A stretch of DNA of 16,278 bases, from positions 1 to 16,278 of the forward strand of contig UQOG01000032.1 in assembly GCA_900542615.1 (NCBI GenBank), in the 5' to 3' direction. Below, piece after piece: positions 6,725-12,739 of the stretch. The notes below the pieces were generated by a model. It was not told the DNA's origin and did no database searches. It worked only from the letters and a program-made list of their open reading frames with translations. Source of the DNA: an uncultured Eubacteriales bacterium. Its GTDB lineage: Bacteria; Bacillota; Clostridia; Christensenellales; CAG-138. The translations under genes and the position numbers were made by a program. Every line of letters begins with the position of its first letter. Position 1 is the first letter of the stretch.

Positions 6725-7273
6725 TTAGTCTATCCGGCGGGAAAGCTGCACCAACTCCTGGGGGGTCTCCCGGCAGCCGCCCTGAATCCAGCGGGCCAGC
6801 AGGGTTTCGTAGCCCCCCACCAGGAAGGTGGCCTGGTAGGCGATGGAGGCTTCTTCCATGCCGCTGTGCTGCAGCCGCAGCACAGCCATGGCCTGCTCGC
6901 AGCAAAGGGCGCGAATGTCCCCCATAAAGGCATCGTCCCCATAGGGACCGGCCAGCACTTCAAAGCAATCCCGGTTTTCGCCCACATAGGCAAAAAATGT
7001 TTCCAGCAGGGGGGTAGCGTCTTCCACCAGGTCGGCCGGCGGATACTTTGCCAGGATCGCGTTTATGTCGCTATACATGGTTTGCTCCAGCTGGCCCAAA
7101 ACATCTTTGGGATCCTTGTAGTGTACATAAACGGTGGCGCGGGCCACGTCGGCGGCTTCTGCCAATTCCTTCACGGTGATGTCCGCAATGGTTTTATGGC
7201 GCAGCAACTTCAAAAGTCCTTCTTGCAGTAGCTTGCGCGTGCGTCTAACACGGCGATCAGTGATTTCCGGCAT
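6725..7273 (-). CDS. TetR/AcrR-family transcriptional regulator
   Basis: This is a 182-residue repressor-type protein. The N-terminal helix-turn-helix at about 28-60 (ITVKELAEAADVARATVYVHYKDPKDVL) is a clear TetR signature. The C-terminal part is all-helical and variable, as expected for a ligand pocket, so the effector is unknown. The ATG follows GGAGG with a 6-base gap. Two dyads lie upstream (7296-7311 and 7339-7348), the first between the predicted start point and the ribosome site, so autoregulation is likely. No efflux pump lies next to it. The nearest candidate targets are the DUF2238-like gene upstream and the surface-protein gene downstream. Confidence 0.85.
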   Translation of the reverse strand: MPEITDRRVRRTRKLLQEGLLKLLRHKTIADITVKELAEAADVARATVYVHYKDPKDVLGQLEQTMYSDINAILAKYPPADLVEDATPLLETFFAYVGENRDCFEVLAGPYGDDAFMGDIRALCCEQAMAVLRLQHSGMEEASIAYQATFLVGGYETLLARWIQGGCRETPQELVQLSRRID

Positions 7274-7295
7274 ATGCGCCCTCCTTATAATTACT

Positions 7296-7311
7296 CAGAT
7301 TGAGAAATCTG
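7296..7311. promoter_or_regulatory. Candidate TetR autoregulatory operator
   Basis: CAGATT-GAGA-AATCTG is a perfect 6-4-6 inverted repeat 23 bases upstream of the TetR ATG. It lies just downstream of a TATAAG -10-like box (minus strand 7330-7325). Its size and place fit a TetR-family operator. Confidence 0.45.
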
Positions 7312-7338
7312 TTTCTATTCCATTCTTATAGGGTAAGC

Positions 7339-7348
7339 CCGTTAACGG
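7339..7348. promoter_or_regulatory. Palindrome CCGTTAACGG upstream of tetR
   Basis: A perfect 10-base palindrome lies between a consensus TTGACA (minus strand 7359-7354) and the TATAAG box (7330-7325). The gap between those two boxes is 23 bases, too long for a normal promoter, so the promoter assignment is uncertain. A regulator that distorts DNA, or a different -10, would be needed. Confidence 0.3.
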
Positions 7349-7453
7349 ATGTTTGTCAATGGATAAAATGTAACAATTTGTATTTATCATAAAAAATTAA
7401 GTTATTTTTTAGGAGAACCTGTATTTCAGGGCACATCCAAGCAAATTTGAAGA

Positions 7454-8128
7454 TTAACGCTTTTGCTGCCGCCGGCTACTCAAATAGCCCAGCAGCACGG
7501 AGACAGCGGCCCCTGCCACGTCCACGATCAAGTCCTTCATGGTATCCTGCAAAGCGGCGCGGCCCACCAGCTGGGTTCCGTTCTCCAGGCGGAATTTTTG
7601 CATATTCAGCCCCAGTAGCCCATCGAAGGTAAACTCATATATTTCCCAAAATACGCCCACCGTTACCGCAAAGCACAGGGCAAACAGGCAAACAAAGCCG
7701 GGGCTTAGCCGTACCGGCACCCCTTCCACCCGGTTGAGCCGGTCCACCACAATGAAGCCCAGAGCGCCCAACATGCCGCCGCTGAAGGTATGCAGCCAAG
7801 TATCCCAATGGGGCACCACGTAAAAGAAATTCCGCACCTCACCCAAATAGATGGCGCAATAGAGGAACAGAAAATATAGGATATACATGGCGTCCGTAAT
7901 GGGCCAGGTCCATTTCTTTTCCAACATATTGGGCAAAAACATCACCGCCAAGCCCAGGCAGCATTGCAGCAGCATCAATACGTAGTCGCTGCGGCAGCGC
8001 TCTCCAGGCTGGCTGGCCGTTTCTGGAGCCAGGGCCCAGCCGATGGCTGCGTAGATGATGGAACCCAGCAGCGTAATCAGCAGAATCAGCCCGATGATGG
8101 ATTTTGCATCCCAGCGTTTTTTTCCCAT
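7454..8128 (-). CDS. DUF2238-like (YjdF-type) integral membrane protein
   Basis: This 224-residue membrane protein has about six hydrophobic segments. Two motifs place it near the DUF2238/YjdF group: HWDTWLHTFSGGMLGALGF (107-125) and WEIYEF (161-166), both in or beside membrane helices. A third conserved segment, DTMKDLIVDVAGA, precedes the last helix. The molecular role of the family is unknown. The conserved His/Asp/Glu residues could suggest metal binding, but that is speculation. The start at 8128 follows AGGAGG by 6 bases; a frame start 51 bases earlier lacks a ribosome site. The gene has its own promoter (8197-8225), so it is probably a single-gene unit. Confidence 0.75.
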   Translation of the reverse strand: MGKKRWDAKSIIGLILLITLLGSIIYAAIGWALAPETASQPGERCRSDYVLMLLQCCLGLAVMFLPNMLEKKWTWPITDAMYILYFLFLYCAIYLGEVRNFFYVVPHWDTWLHTFSGGMLGALGFIVVDRLNRVEGVPVRLSPGFVCLFALCFAVTVGVFWEIYEFTFDGLLGLNMQKFRLENGTQLVGRAALQDTMKDLIVDVAGAAVSVLLGYLSSRRQQKR

Positions 8129-8196
8129 TATGTGCCTCCTGGCAGGTAGACTAGCCAGTTTACAAAAGAATCTATGCAATCAGTCTTTCTATGTTT

Positions 8197-8225
8197 ATGG
8201 TACCTTGTTTTGAACAGAAATGCAA
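8197..8225 (-). promoter_or_regulatory. Promoter of the DUF2238-like gene
   Basis: On the minus strand, TTGCAT (8225-8220), a 17-base spacer and TACCAT (8202-8197) form a moderate housekeeping promoter. A short dyad TGTT-CAA-AACA lies in the spacer. Confidence 0.5.
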
Positions 8226-8308
8226 GAAAAATATTAAGTAACAGTAAAACAGAATGAAGTAGACCGTAATAATCGGAAAAATTTTCTGTTTTTTCCAAAA
8301 TTTGCTGA

Positions 8309-8333
8309 TTTGGCCCCCAAAAAGGGGGCCAAA
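8309..8333 (-). terminator. Strong hairpin after the PfoR-like gene
   Basis: TTTGGCCCCC pairs perfectly with GGGGGCCAAA around a five-base A or T loop, 17 bases past the stop. The T-run expected after a Rho-independent terminator is absent on the minus strand, so it may act in 3'-end protection rather than termination. A weaker A/T hairpin (8275-8296) follows. Confidence 0.5.
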
Positions 8334-8350
8334 AGGGAGCTTTAGGAAAA

Positions 8351-9385
8351 TTATAGATCCAGCTTACAGTCCCCGTCTTTGATCCAGCCGGCCCGGCGCA
8401 TGGGCCAGGCGATGAGGGGGGTCAGGATGGCGGGTAAAACGAAGCAAACCAGGATCAGGCTCAGCCAGGACATGGAGGAGCCAAAGCCCGGGGCGGCCGC
8501 CACGCCAATGGGGCCCACCAGCCCGCAGGTACCCATGCCGCTGGCCACGGCGATGCCGTTTTCCATTTTGAAGATGCAGGTGGCGATGGGGCCGGTAATG
8601 GCGGAGGCTAGGGTGGGGGGCAGCCAAATAAGGGGATTTTTTGCAATGTTACCCATTTGCAGCATACTGGTGCCCAAGCCCTGGGCGGCAACGCCGCCCC
8701 AGCCGTTTTCCCGGAAGCTCATCACAGCAAAGCCGATCATTTGGGCGCAGCAGCCGGCGGTGGCTGCGCCGCCGGCCAAGCCGGTCAAGCCCAGCATGGT
8801 ACACAGGGCGGCGCTGGAAATGGGCAGGGTAAGCACCATGCCTACAATCACCGAAACCAGGATGCCCATAAAGAAGGGCTGCAATTCCGTGGCCCGCATC
8901 ACCAGGGCGCCGAAGCCATACATGATGGCGCTGACCCCGGGGCCCACCAAGGCGGCCACGCCGCAGCCGAACAGAATGGTTACAGTGGGGGTCACCAGGA
9001 TATCCACTTTGGTTTCCTTGGAGACCGCCTTGCCCAGCTCCGCGGCAACAATGGCGGCGAAGAGGGTGCCCAGGGGACCGCCCAGGCTATTGGCCGCCGC
9101 GCCCACGGCGCATAAACAAAACAGCACCAGGGACGGCGCCTGCAAGGCATAGCCGATGGCCACGGCCATGGCGGGGCCGGTGGCGGCGGAACAGAATTCC
9201 GAGGCCTGGGCCAGGAAGGCCCAGCCGGTCTGGTCGGCGATGGCGTCGAAGATGGTGCCGATCAGCAGGGAGGCAAACAGGCCAAAGGCCATTGCCCCCA
9301 TGGCATCCACAAAATATCGTTTTAAGCTGATTTCGATTTGCTTCCGGGCCAGGAACGACCGGAAGCGGTTGGGTTGATTTTCCAT
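8351..9385 (-). CDS. PfoR-like PTS_EIIC_2 membrane protein
   Basis: This is a 344-residue polytopic membrane protein of the PTS_EIIC_2 family, which contains PfoR, linked to toxin regulation in Clostridium perfringens, and relatives annotated as PTS IIC. Conserved stretches match my memory of that family: IGYALQAPSLVLF, ELGKAVSKETKVDI, ATELQPFFMGI, PISSAA and the QGLGTSMLQM segment. The conserved core repeats glycine-rich membrane helices. No IIA or IIB domain and no cytoplasmic phosphocysteine are attached, so sugar phosphotransfer is unproven and the substrate is unknown. The ATG at 9385 follows GGGAGGG. The in-frame start at 9451 lies inside the promoter and is rejected. Confidence 0.8.
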   Translation of the reverse strand: MENQPNRFRSFLARKQIEISLKRYFVDAMGAMAFGLFASLLIGTIFDAIADQTGWAFLAQASEFCSAATGPAMAVAIGYALQAPSLVLFCLCAVGAAANSLGGPLGTLFAAIVAAELGKAVSKETKVDILVTPTVTILFGCGVAALVGPGVSAIMYGFGALVMRATELQPFFMGILVSVIVGMVLTLPISSAALCTMLGLTGLAGGAATAGCCAQMIGFAVMSFRENGWGGVAAQGLGTSMLQMGNIAKNPLIWLPPTLASAITGPIATCIFKMENGIAVASGMGTCGLVGPIGVAAAPGFGSSMSWLSLILVCFVLPAILTPLIAWPMRRAGWIKDGDCKLDL

Positions 9386-9416
9386 GGCGCAAGGCCCTCC
9401 CGCGAGTTTTTCATCC

Positions 9417-9455
9417 GTATACAACAGTATACCACATAATGGGGCCCGCAAGCAA
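9417..9455 (-). promoter_or_regulatory. Promoter with GTATAC dyad, PfoR-like gene
   Basis: On the minus strand, TTGCTT (9455-9450), an 18-base spacer and TATACT (9431-9426) preceded by TGG make an extended -10 promoter. GTATAC-AACA-GTATAC (9417-9432) is a 6-4-6 dyad covering the -10 and the start point, where a repressor would block initiation. Confidence 0.6.
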
Positions 9456-9522
9456 AAGTTTGGGAATATCTTGGCGGAAGCGGGTATGGAAAATCCGCAA
9501 AAAACCTAGAGGAATAGGGATT

Positions 9523-9560
9523 TTTGCCGGATGGTCGCCAATTCGGCACGGGCCGGCAAA
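9523..9560. repeat. Inverted repeat between the PfoR-like gene and spo0A
   Basis: TTTGCCGG and CCGGCAAA are perfect 8-base arms separated by 22 bases. They could be two halves of a looped operator or a long-loop hairpin. The rest of this 352-base divergent gap holds the two promoters and a smaller ACCGC/GCGGT dyad (9612-9631) beside the spo0A -10. Confidence 0.35.
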
Positions 9561-9630
9561 GTTTGCGCGAACCTCTCCAAAGGCCGACAAAACATGGCAA
9601 TATTGTTCCCTACCGCCGCGAAAAAAGCGG

Positions 9631-9639
9631 TGTTACAAT
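9631..9639 (+). promoter_or_regulatory. Candidate extended -10 promoter of spo0A
   Basis: TG-T-TACAAT fits an extended -10, but no good -35 lies 17 bases upstream. The predicted leader is about 90 bases. I could not find a convincing SigH-type promoter here, so sporulation-phase control is not shown by sequence. Confidence 0.4.
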
Positions 9640-9737
9640 CCAATCATCACAAACCGCAAGGATACTTTAGGAAACGGGTAAAAGCGCCCGCCCCCGCGTG
9701 ACATAGGGGAGCAAATACAGAAGCATGGAGGCATATG

Positions 9738-10544
9738 ATGGCAAAATACCGTATTCTTTTGGCAGACAGCAGCACGCAGTTTCAAAACCTGGTTCGGGAT
9801 TCCCTGTCCGTGCAGGAGCAGATCGAACGGGTGGATGTGGTGAACGATGGACAGGCAGCCCTGGAGGCGCTGGCGAATACCCATTATGACGTATTGCTCT
9901 GCGACCTGATCATGCCCAGGATGGATGGATTTGAACTGCTGGAGCGCCTAAACAGCGGCTTGCTCGAGGATCCGCCGGCGGTGATCGTGGCCAGCGCCAT
10001 GCGCCATGAGGACATGGTGCGCCAGGCCTGCACACTGGGGGCGCGGTATTTCATGGCCAAGCCTGTGGAGCCGGATACCCTGTATAAGCGCATCCTGGAT
10101 ATGCTGGAAAATACCTATACCCAGCGCTCCCAAACCTGCACCATGGGCGCCCGGCCCCAAACCCTGGATGAGAAGATCGCGTCCATCTTCCTGATCATCG
10201 GCATCCCGGCCCACATCAAGGGCTATCACTACCTGCGGGAAGCGGTCCGCATGGTATATTTTGAGCCCGCCCTCATCAACCGCATCACCAAGGAGCTATA
10301 TCCCGGCATTGCCAAGCGGTTCCAGACCTCCGCCTCCAAGGTGGAGCGGGCCATTCGCCACGCCATCGAGGTGGCCTGGACCCGGGGCAAGATCGAGAAC
10401 ATCAACCAGATTTTCGGCTACAATATCTATTCCAAAAACGATAAGCCCACCAACGGGGAGTTTATCGCCCTGGTGGCGGATAAGCTCATCCTGGAAAGCG
10501 CCCGGGAAAACGCCGGCCGGCCGGAGATTCAAAACGTGATCTGA
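9738..10544 (+). CDS. spo0A: Spo0A, sporulation master response regulator
   Basis: This 268-residue transcription factor switches cells into sporulation when phosphorylated. The receiver domain (about 1-125) has Asp10, phospho-acceptor Asp56 in LCDLIMPRMDG, Ser86 in the Thr/Ser switch place and Lys108 in AKP. The second acidic residue, Asp11 in Bacillus subtilis Spo0A, is Ser11 here. The C-terminal effector domain (about 145-260) carries IGIPAHIKGYHYLREAV and the DNA-recognition segment KVERAIRHAIEVAW (201-214), which are diagnostic for Spo0A. ATGs lie in tandem at 9735 and 9738. The second, 6 bases after GGAGG, is preferred; the first has only 3. spoIVB, the usual upstream neighbour of spo0A, is absent, and a PfoR-like gene diverges instead. 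Confidence 0.95.
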   Translation: MAKYRILLADSSTQFQNLVRDSLSVQEQIERVDVVNDGQAALEALANTHYDVLLCDLIMPRMDGFELLERLNSGLLEDPPAVIVASAMRHEDMVRQACTLGARYFMAKPVEPDTLYKRILDMLENTYTQRSQTCTMGARPQTLDEKIASIFLIIGIPAHIKGYHYLREAVRMVYFEPALINRITKELYPGIAKRFQTSASKVERAIRHAIEVAWTRGKIENINQIFGYNIYSKNDKPTNGEFIALVADKLILESARENAGRPEIQNVI

Positions 10545-10679
10545 CCCTTGGTCCCCGGCGGAAAGGGGCCTGAACCGCCTTTTCGGGCCCCAGGGAAATT
10601 ATGCAGGAATCGTTGCAAAAGGGGGATGAAAATACTTTTCAGTTTTATATATCTTTTATAAAGGTCTGCGCTTTAAAAG

Positions 10680-10711
10680 CCGGCGGCTATCAATATTCCC
10701 CGCCGGTTTTT
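10680..10711 (+). terminator. Terminator downstream of spo0A
   Basis: CCGGCGG pairs with CCGCCGG around a 13-base loop and is followed by T5. It lies about 135 bases after the stop. A weaker structure nearer the gene (GGCGG/CCGCC then TTTT, about 10557-10582) may be a first terminator. The stretch between them shows no supported gene. Confidence 0.75.
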
Positions 10712-10740
10712 CACATGGGAGATACAAAAAACCCCCCGGA

Positions 10741-10770
10741 TATGGATAACTATGTGGATAATGTTGATAA
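10741..10770. promoter_or_regulatory. Cluster of three DnaA-box-like 9-mers
   Basis: TGTGGATAA (10753-10761) is the exact complement of the consensus DnaA box TTATCCACA. TATGGATAA (10741-10749) and TGTTGATAA (10762-10770) each differ from it by one base. All three share one orientation within 30 bases, in the gap between the spo0A terminator and the sipL-like gene. No dnaA or dnaN gene is nearby, so this would be a regulatory or titration cluster, not the origin. Confidence 0.5.
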
Positions 10771-10957
10771 CTCCTCCAAAGTTATAAACATATCCCCCTT
10801 CGGGGCAGGCAAAGGCGGGTTTTGAAAAATATGGTCAAGGTGTCTTTCATGGGGAGAAAACACGACGGATGGAAAAAAGAATCCTGCAAAAAGTGATAAG
10901 ATGACGCCGCCCTGGCATATGCTTGTAATGCTTAGGCTAGGAGAGGAGCGTAAAAAC

Positions 10958-12421
10958 ATGGAATTGATCTGGAACGAACGCAATGGCGCGCGCGTGGTAT
11001 ATTGCGGCGTGGCCCAGGCCCTGGTGGAGGGGGAGGTGCCCCAGCTTCCGGACCGGCCCGCAGATACGATCCTGAGCGCCACAGGGGATGTGGCGCTGCT
11101 GGGGCTGGAGACGGCGGAGGGCTGTGTGCGCATGGGCGGGGAGATCCGCCTACAGCTGATCTGCCAGGATGCAAGCGGGGTCTTTGCCTTTACCTCCCGG
11201 GCGGCCTTCCGGCATACGGTGCAGACCGAGGGGGTGGCCACGGGGATGCAGGTACGAGGCATTCCCGCCTTGCAATCCCTGGAGGTCCAGCTGACCGACG
11301 GCCGCATTACCCTCCACGCAGTGGCGGACATCACCCTGCGGGTGGTGGACAATGGCCCGGTTAAAGCCCTCTGCGGCCTGGAAGGGGTCCCGGATCTGGA
11401 AATGCAAAGCGAAACCATCTGCCTGCCCAAGCGGGAAGAGGTATTCCGGGAGGTACTGCCCATCCGGGAAGAGGTGGACGCCCAGGGGGTGGAAGCCGTG
11501 CTGCAGCGGGACGTGCTGATCGCCCTACGGGATATCCAGCCCAGCGAGCAGGGCACGGAATTGAGCGGGAGCCTTACCATTTCCGCCCTGGTCCAGGATC
11601 AGGAGGGCCGGCTGTTCCAGCTCCATCAGAACCTTCCCTTCACCGAAACCCTGGAGGTCCGGGGCGAAGGCGAATACCGGGCGGAGCTGGCCCTGGAGGA
11701 GATCCGGGTGCGGGCTGCCCCGGAATTTGGCCTGGTGGTGGTGGAGGGCAGGCTCAAGGTATGCCTATACGCGGTGCGCACCTGGGAGGCCCAGCTGCCC
11801 CAGGACCTGTTCAGCCCCAGCACCCCCTTCGGATGTCAGCAGGAGACCTTCCGTCTGAGCGGGGAATTGGGCCCGGTCAGCCACCGGCATACCCTCCATG
11901 AGACCGTCAACATTCCCAGCGGTATGCCGGAAGCCCAGCGGGTGGTGTATTGCGCCGTCCGGCCGGTGATCACCGCCGCCGCCGTGAATCAGGAGCGGCT
12001 GTGCATGGAAGGGCTCCTAGTGACCCGCATCCTCTACGAGGGGGCGGACGGTCACATCTACGCCTTTACCGAGGATATCCCCTTTGAAACCGCCTGCCCG
12101 GCTCCCGGCGCCTCCGAGGCCATGGTAAGCCCCGGGGCGACCGCCACCGCCGGCGGCAGCGGCCGGGCCCTGGAGGTAAACTATACCCTCCAGATTCAGG
12201 CGGAGCTTTCGGTGCAGCAGACCTATACCCTGGTGACCGGCCTGACGGAATGCGATCCGCCCAGCATGGCCCAGGGGATCGTGGTGTACTTCGCCGGCGC
12301 CGGGGAGACCCTCTACGACGTGGCCAAACGCTTCGCCATCCCCCGTAGCGCCCTGCGGGCAGCCTTGGGGGACGCCAAGGAACAACTGGAGGAGGGGCAG
12401 CGGCTGGTATTCCTACGTTGA
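10958..12421 (+). CDS. sipL: SipL-like spore morphogenetic protein (SPOCS/DUF3794 repeats + LysM)
   Basis: This 487-residue protein has the architecture of Clostridioides difficile SipL, which binds SpoIVA and tethers the coat to the forespore. Three diverged SPOCS/DUF3794-type regions are visible: about 10-130 (from ARVVYCG), 165-250 (FREVLPIREEVDAQGVEAVLQ) and 305-400 (HTLHETVNIPSGMPEAQRVV). A C-terminal LysM covers 441-487 (VYFAGAGETLYDVAKRFAIP). There is no signal peptide or membrane segment, as expected for a mother-cell protein. The ATG at 10958 has AGGAG nine bases upstream. An earlier in-frame ATG (10901) lacks one and adds an unrelated leader. Proximity to spo0A supports a sporulation role. 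The symbol is by architecture, not proven orthology. Confidence 0.8.
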   Translation: MELIWNERNGARVVYCGVAQALVEGEVPQLPDRPADTILSATGDVALLGLETAEGCVRMGGEIRLQLICQDASGVFAFTSRAAFRHTVQTEGVATGMQVRGIPALQSLEVQLTDGRITLHAVADITLRVVDNGPVKALCGLEGVPDLEMQSETICLPKREEVFREVLPIREEVDAQGVEAVLQRDVLIALRDIQPSEQGTELSGSLTISALVQDQEGRLFQLHQNLPFTETLEVRGEGEYRAELALEEIRVRAAPEFGLVVVEGRLKVCLYAVRTWEAQLPQDLFSPSTPFGCQQETFRLSGELGPVSHRHTLHETVNIPSGMPEAQRVVYCAVRPVITAAAVNQERLCMEGLLVTRILYEGADGHIYAFTEDIPFETACPAPGASEAMVSPGATATAGGSGRALEVNYTLQIQAELSVQQTYTLVTGLTECDPPSMAQGIVVYFAGAGETLYDVAKRFAIPRSALRAALGDAKEQLEEGQRLVFLR

Positions 12422-12442
12422 TCCGGCCGGTTCCAATCTGCC

Positions 12443-12467
12443 AAAAAATAGCGCTCGTCGCTTTTTT
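12443..12467 (+). terminator. Terminator of the sipL-like gene
   Basis: A6 and AGCG pair with CGCT and T5-6 (one bulge) around a small CTCGT loop, leaving a T-run 21 bases after the stop. The stem is modest, but its A-stem-T design could work in both directions. The stronger hairpins of element B follow at once. Confidence 0.5.
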
Positions 12468-12485
12468 CGGCCGCTCCGGAACCTG

Positions 12486-12651
12486 GGTCTGCCTGGCCCG
12501 GCGGGGGGGCGGCGGCGGGGCGCTTCGCGCCCCGAAAGGGGGCGTACGGGGCCAAAGGCCCCGCACGCCCCCTTTTTGTTTGGCAGCCCAGGGGGGCCGG
12601 AGGCCCCCTTGGGCGCCAAACGCCGCCGCCCCCCCCCGCCGGGCCGGGCAG
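12486..12651 (+). repeat. Branched palindromic element, copy B
   Basis: The closing stem is nearly 30 bases: 12486-12515 (from GGTCTGCC through GGCGGCGG) pairs with 12620-12651. Inside are three hairpins. 12514-12530 has GGGGCGC with loop TTC. 12532-12572 has 18 pairs with one mismatch, loop AAA, and runs into T5. 12576-12617 has TTTGGC...GCCAAA, 19 pairs with one bulge and loop GGA. Order and orientation match copy A, but most stem bases differ while pairing holds. The middle hairpin with T5 can terminate transcription between the sipL-like gene and pepF. Confidence 0.75.
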
Positions 12652-12692
12652 ACCTTTGGCGGATCAGGGAACCGTGGCGTAGGATCCGGTAT

Positions 12693-12708
12693 GTGTGCTA
12701 TACTATAT
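12693..12708 (+). promoter_or_regulatory. Promoter region of pepF
   Basis: TG-C-TATACT (12693-12701) is an extended -10, and a second candidate TATAAT lies at 12703-12708. No good -35 is present. The transcript would have a short leader of about 25-35 bases before the ATG at 12740. Confidence 0.55.
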
Positions 12709-12739
12709 AATAAGAAAAAACCACCCGAGGAGGAACGGT

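Noticed and set aside
8379..9152. Plus-strand frame of 257 codons opposite the PfoR-like gene
   Set aside because: It is antisense to a clearly conserved membrane protein and has no ribosome site of its own.
9508..9535. SigH-like promoter upstream of spo0A (AGAGGAATA ... GGAT)
   Set aside because: The -35 part is fair, but the -10 does not reach the GAAT consensus at a proper distance.
10741..10770. Chromosomal origin at the DnaA boxes
   Set aside because: There is no dnaA, dnaN, DnaA-trio or extended AT-rich unwinding region, and only three boxes, two of them imperfect.
10601..10825. Possible 74-residue gene after spo0A
   Set aside because: The frame crosses a Rho-independent terminator (10680-10711) and the DnaA-box cluster, has only a weak ribosome-like AGGGA, and its translation resembles nothing.
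10893..10923. SigE-like promoter upstream of the sipL-like gene (GTGATAA ... CATATGCT)
   Set aside because: The -10 fits CATANNNT, but the -35 match is poor and a match of this size is expected by chance. Mother-cell expression remains likely from function only.
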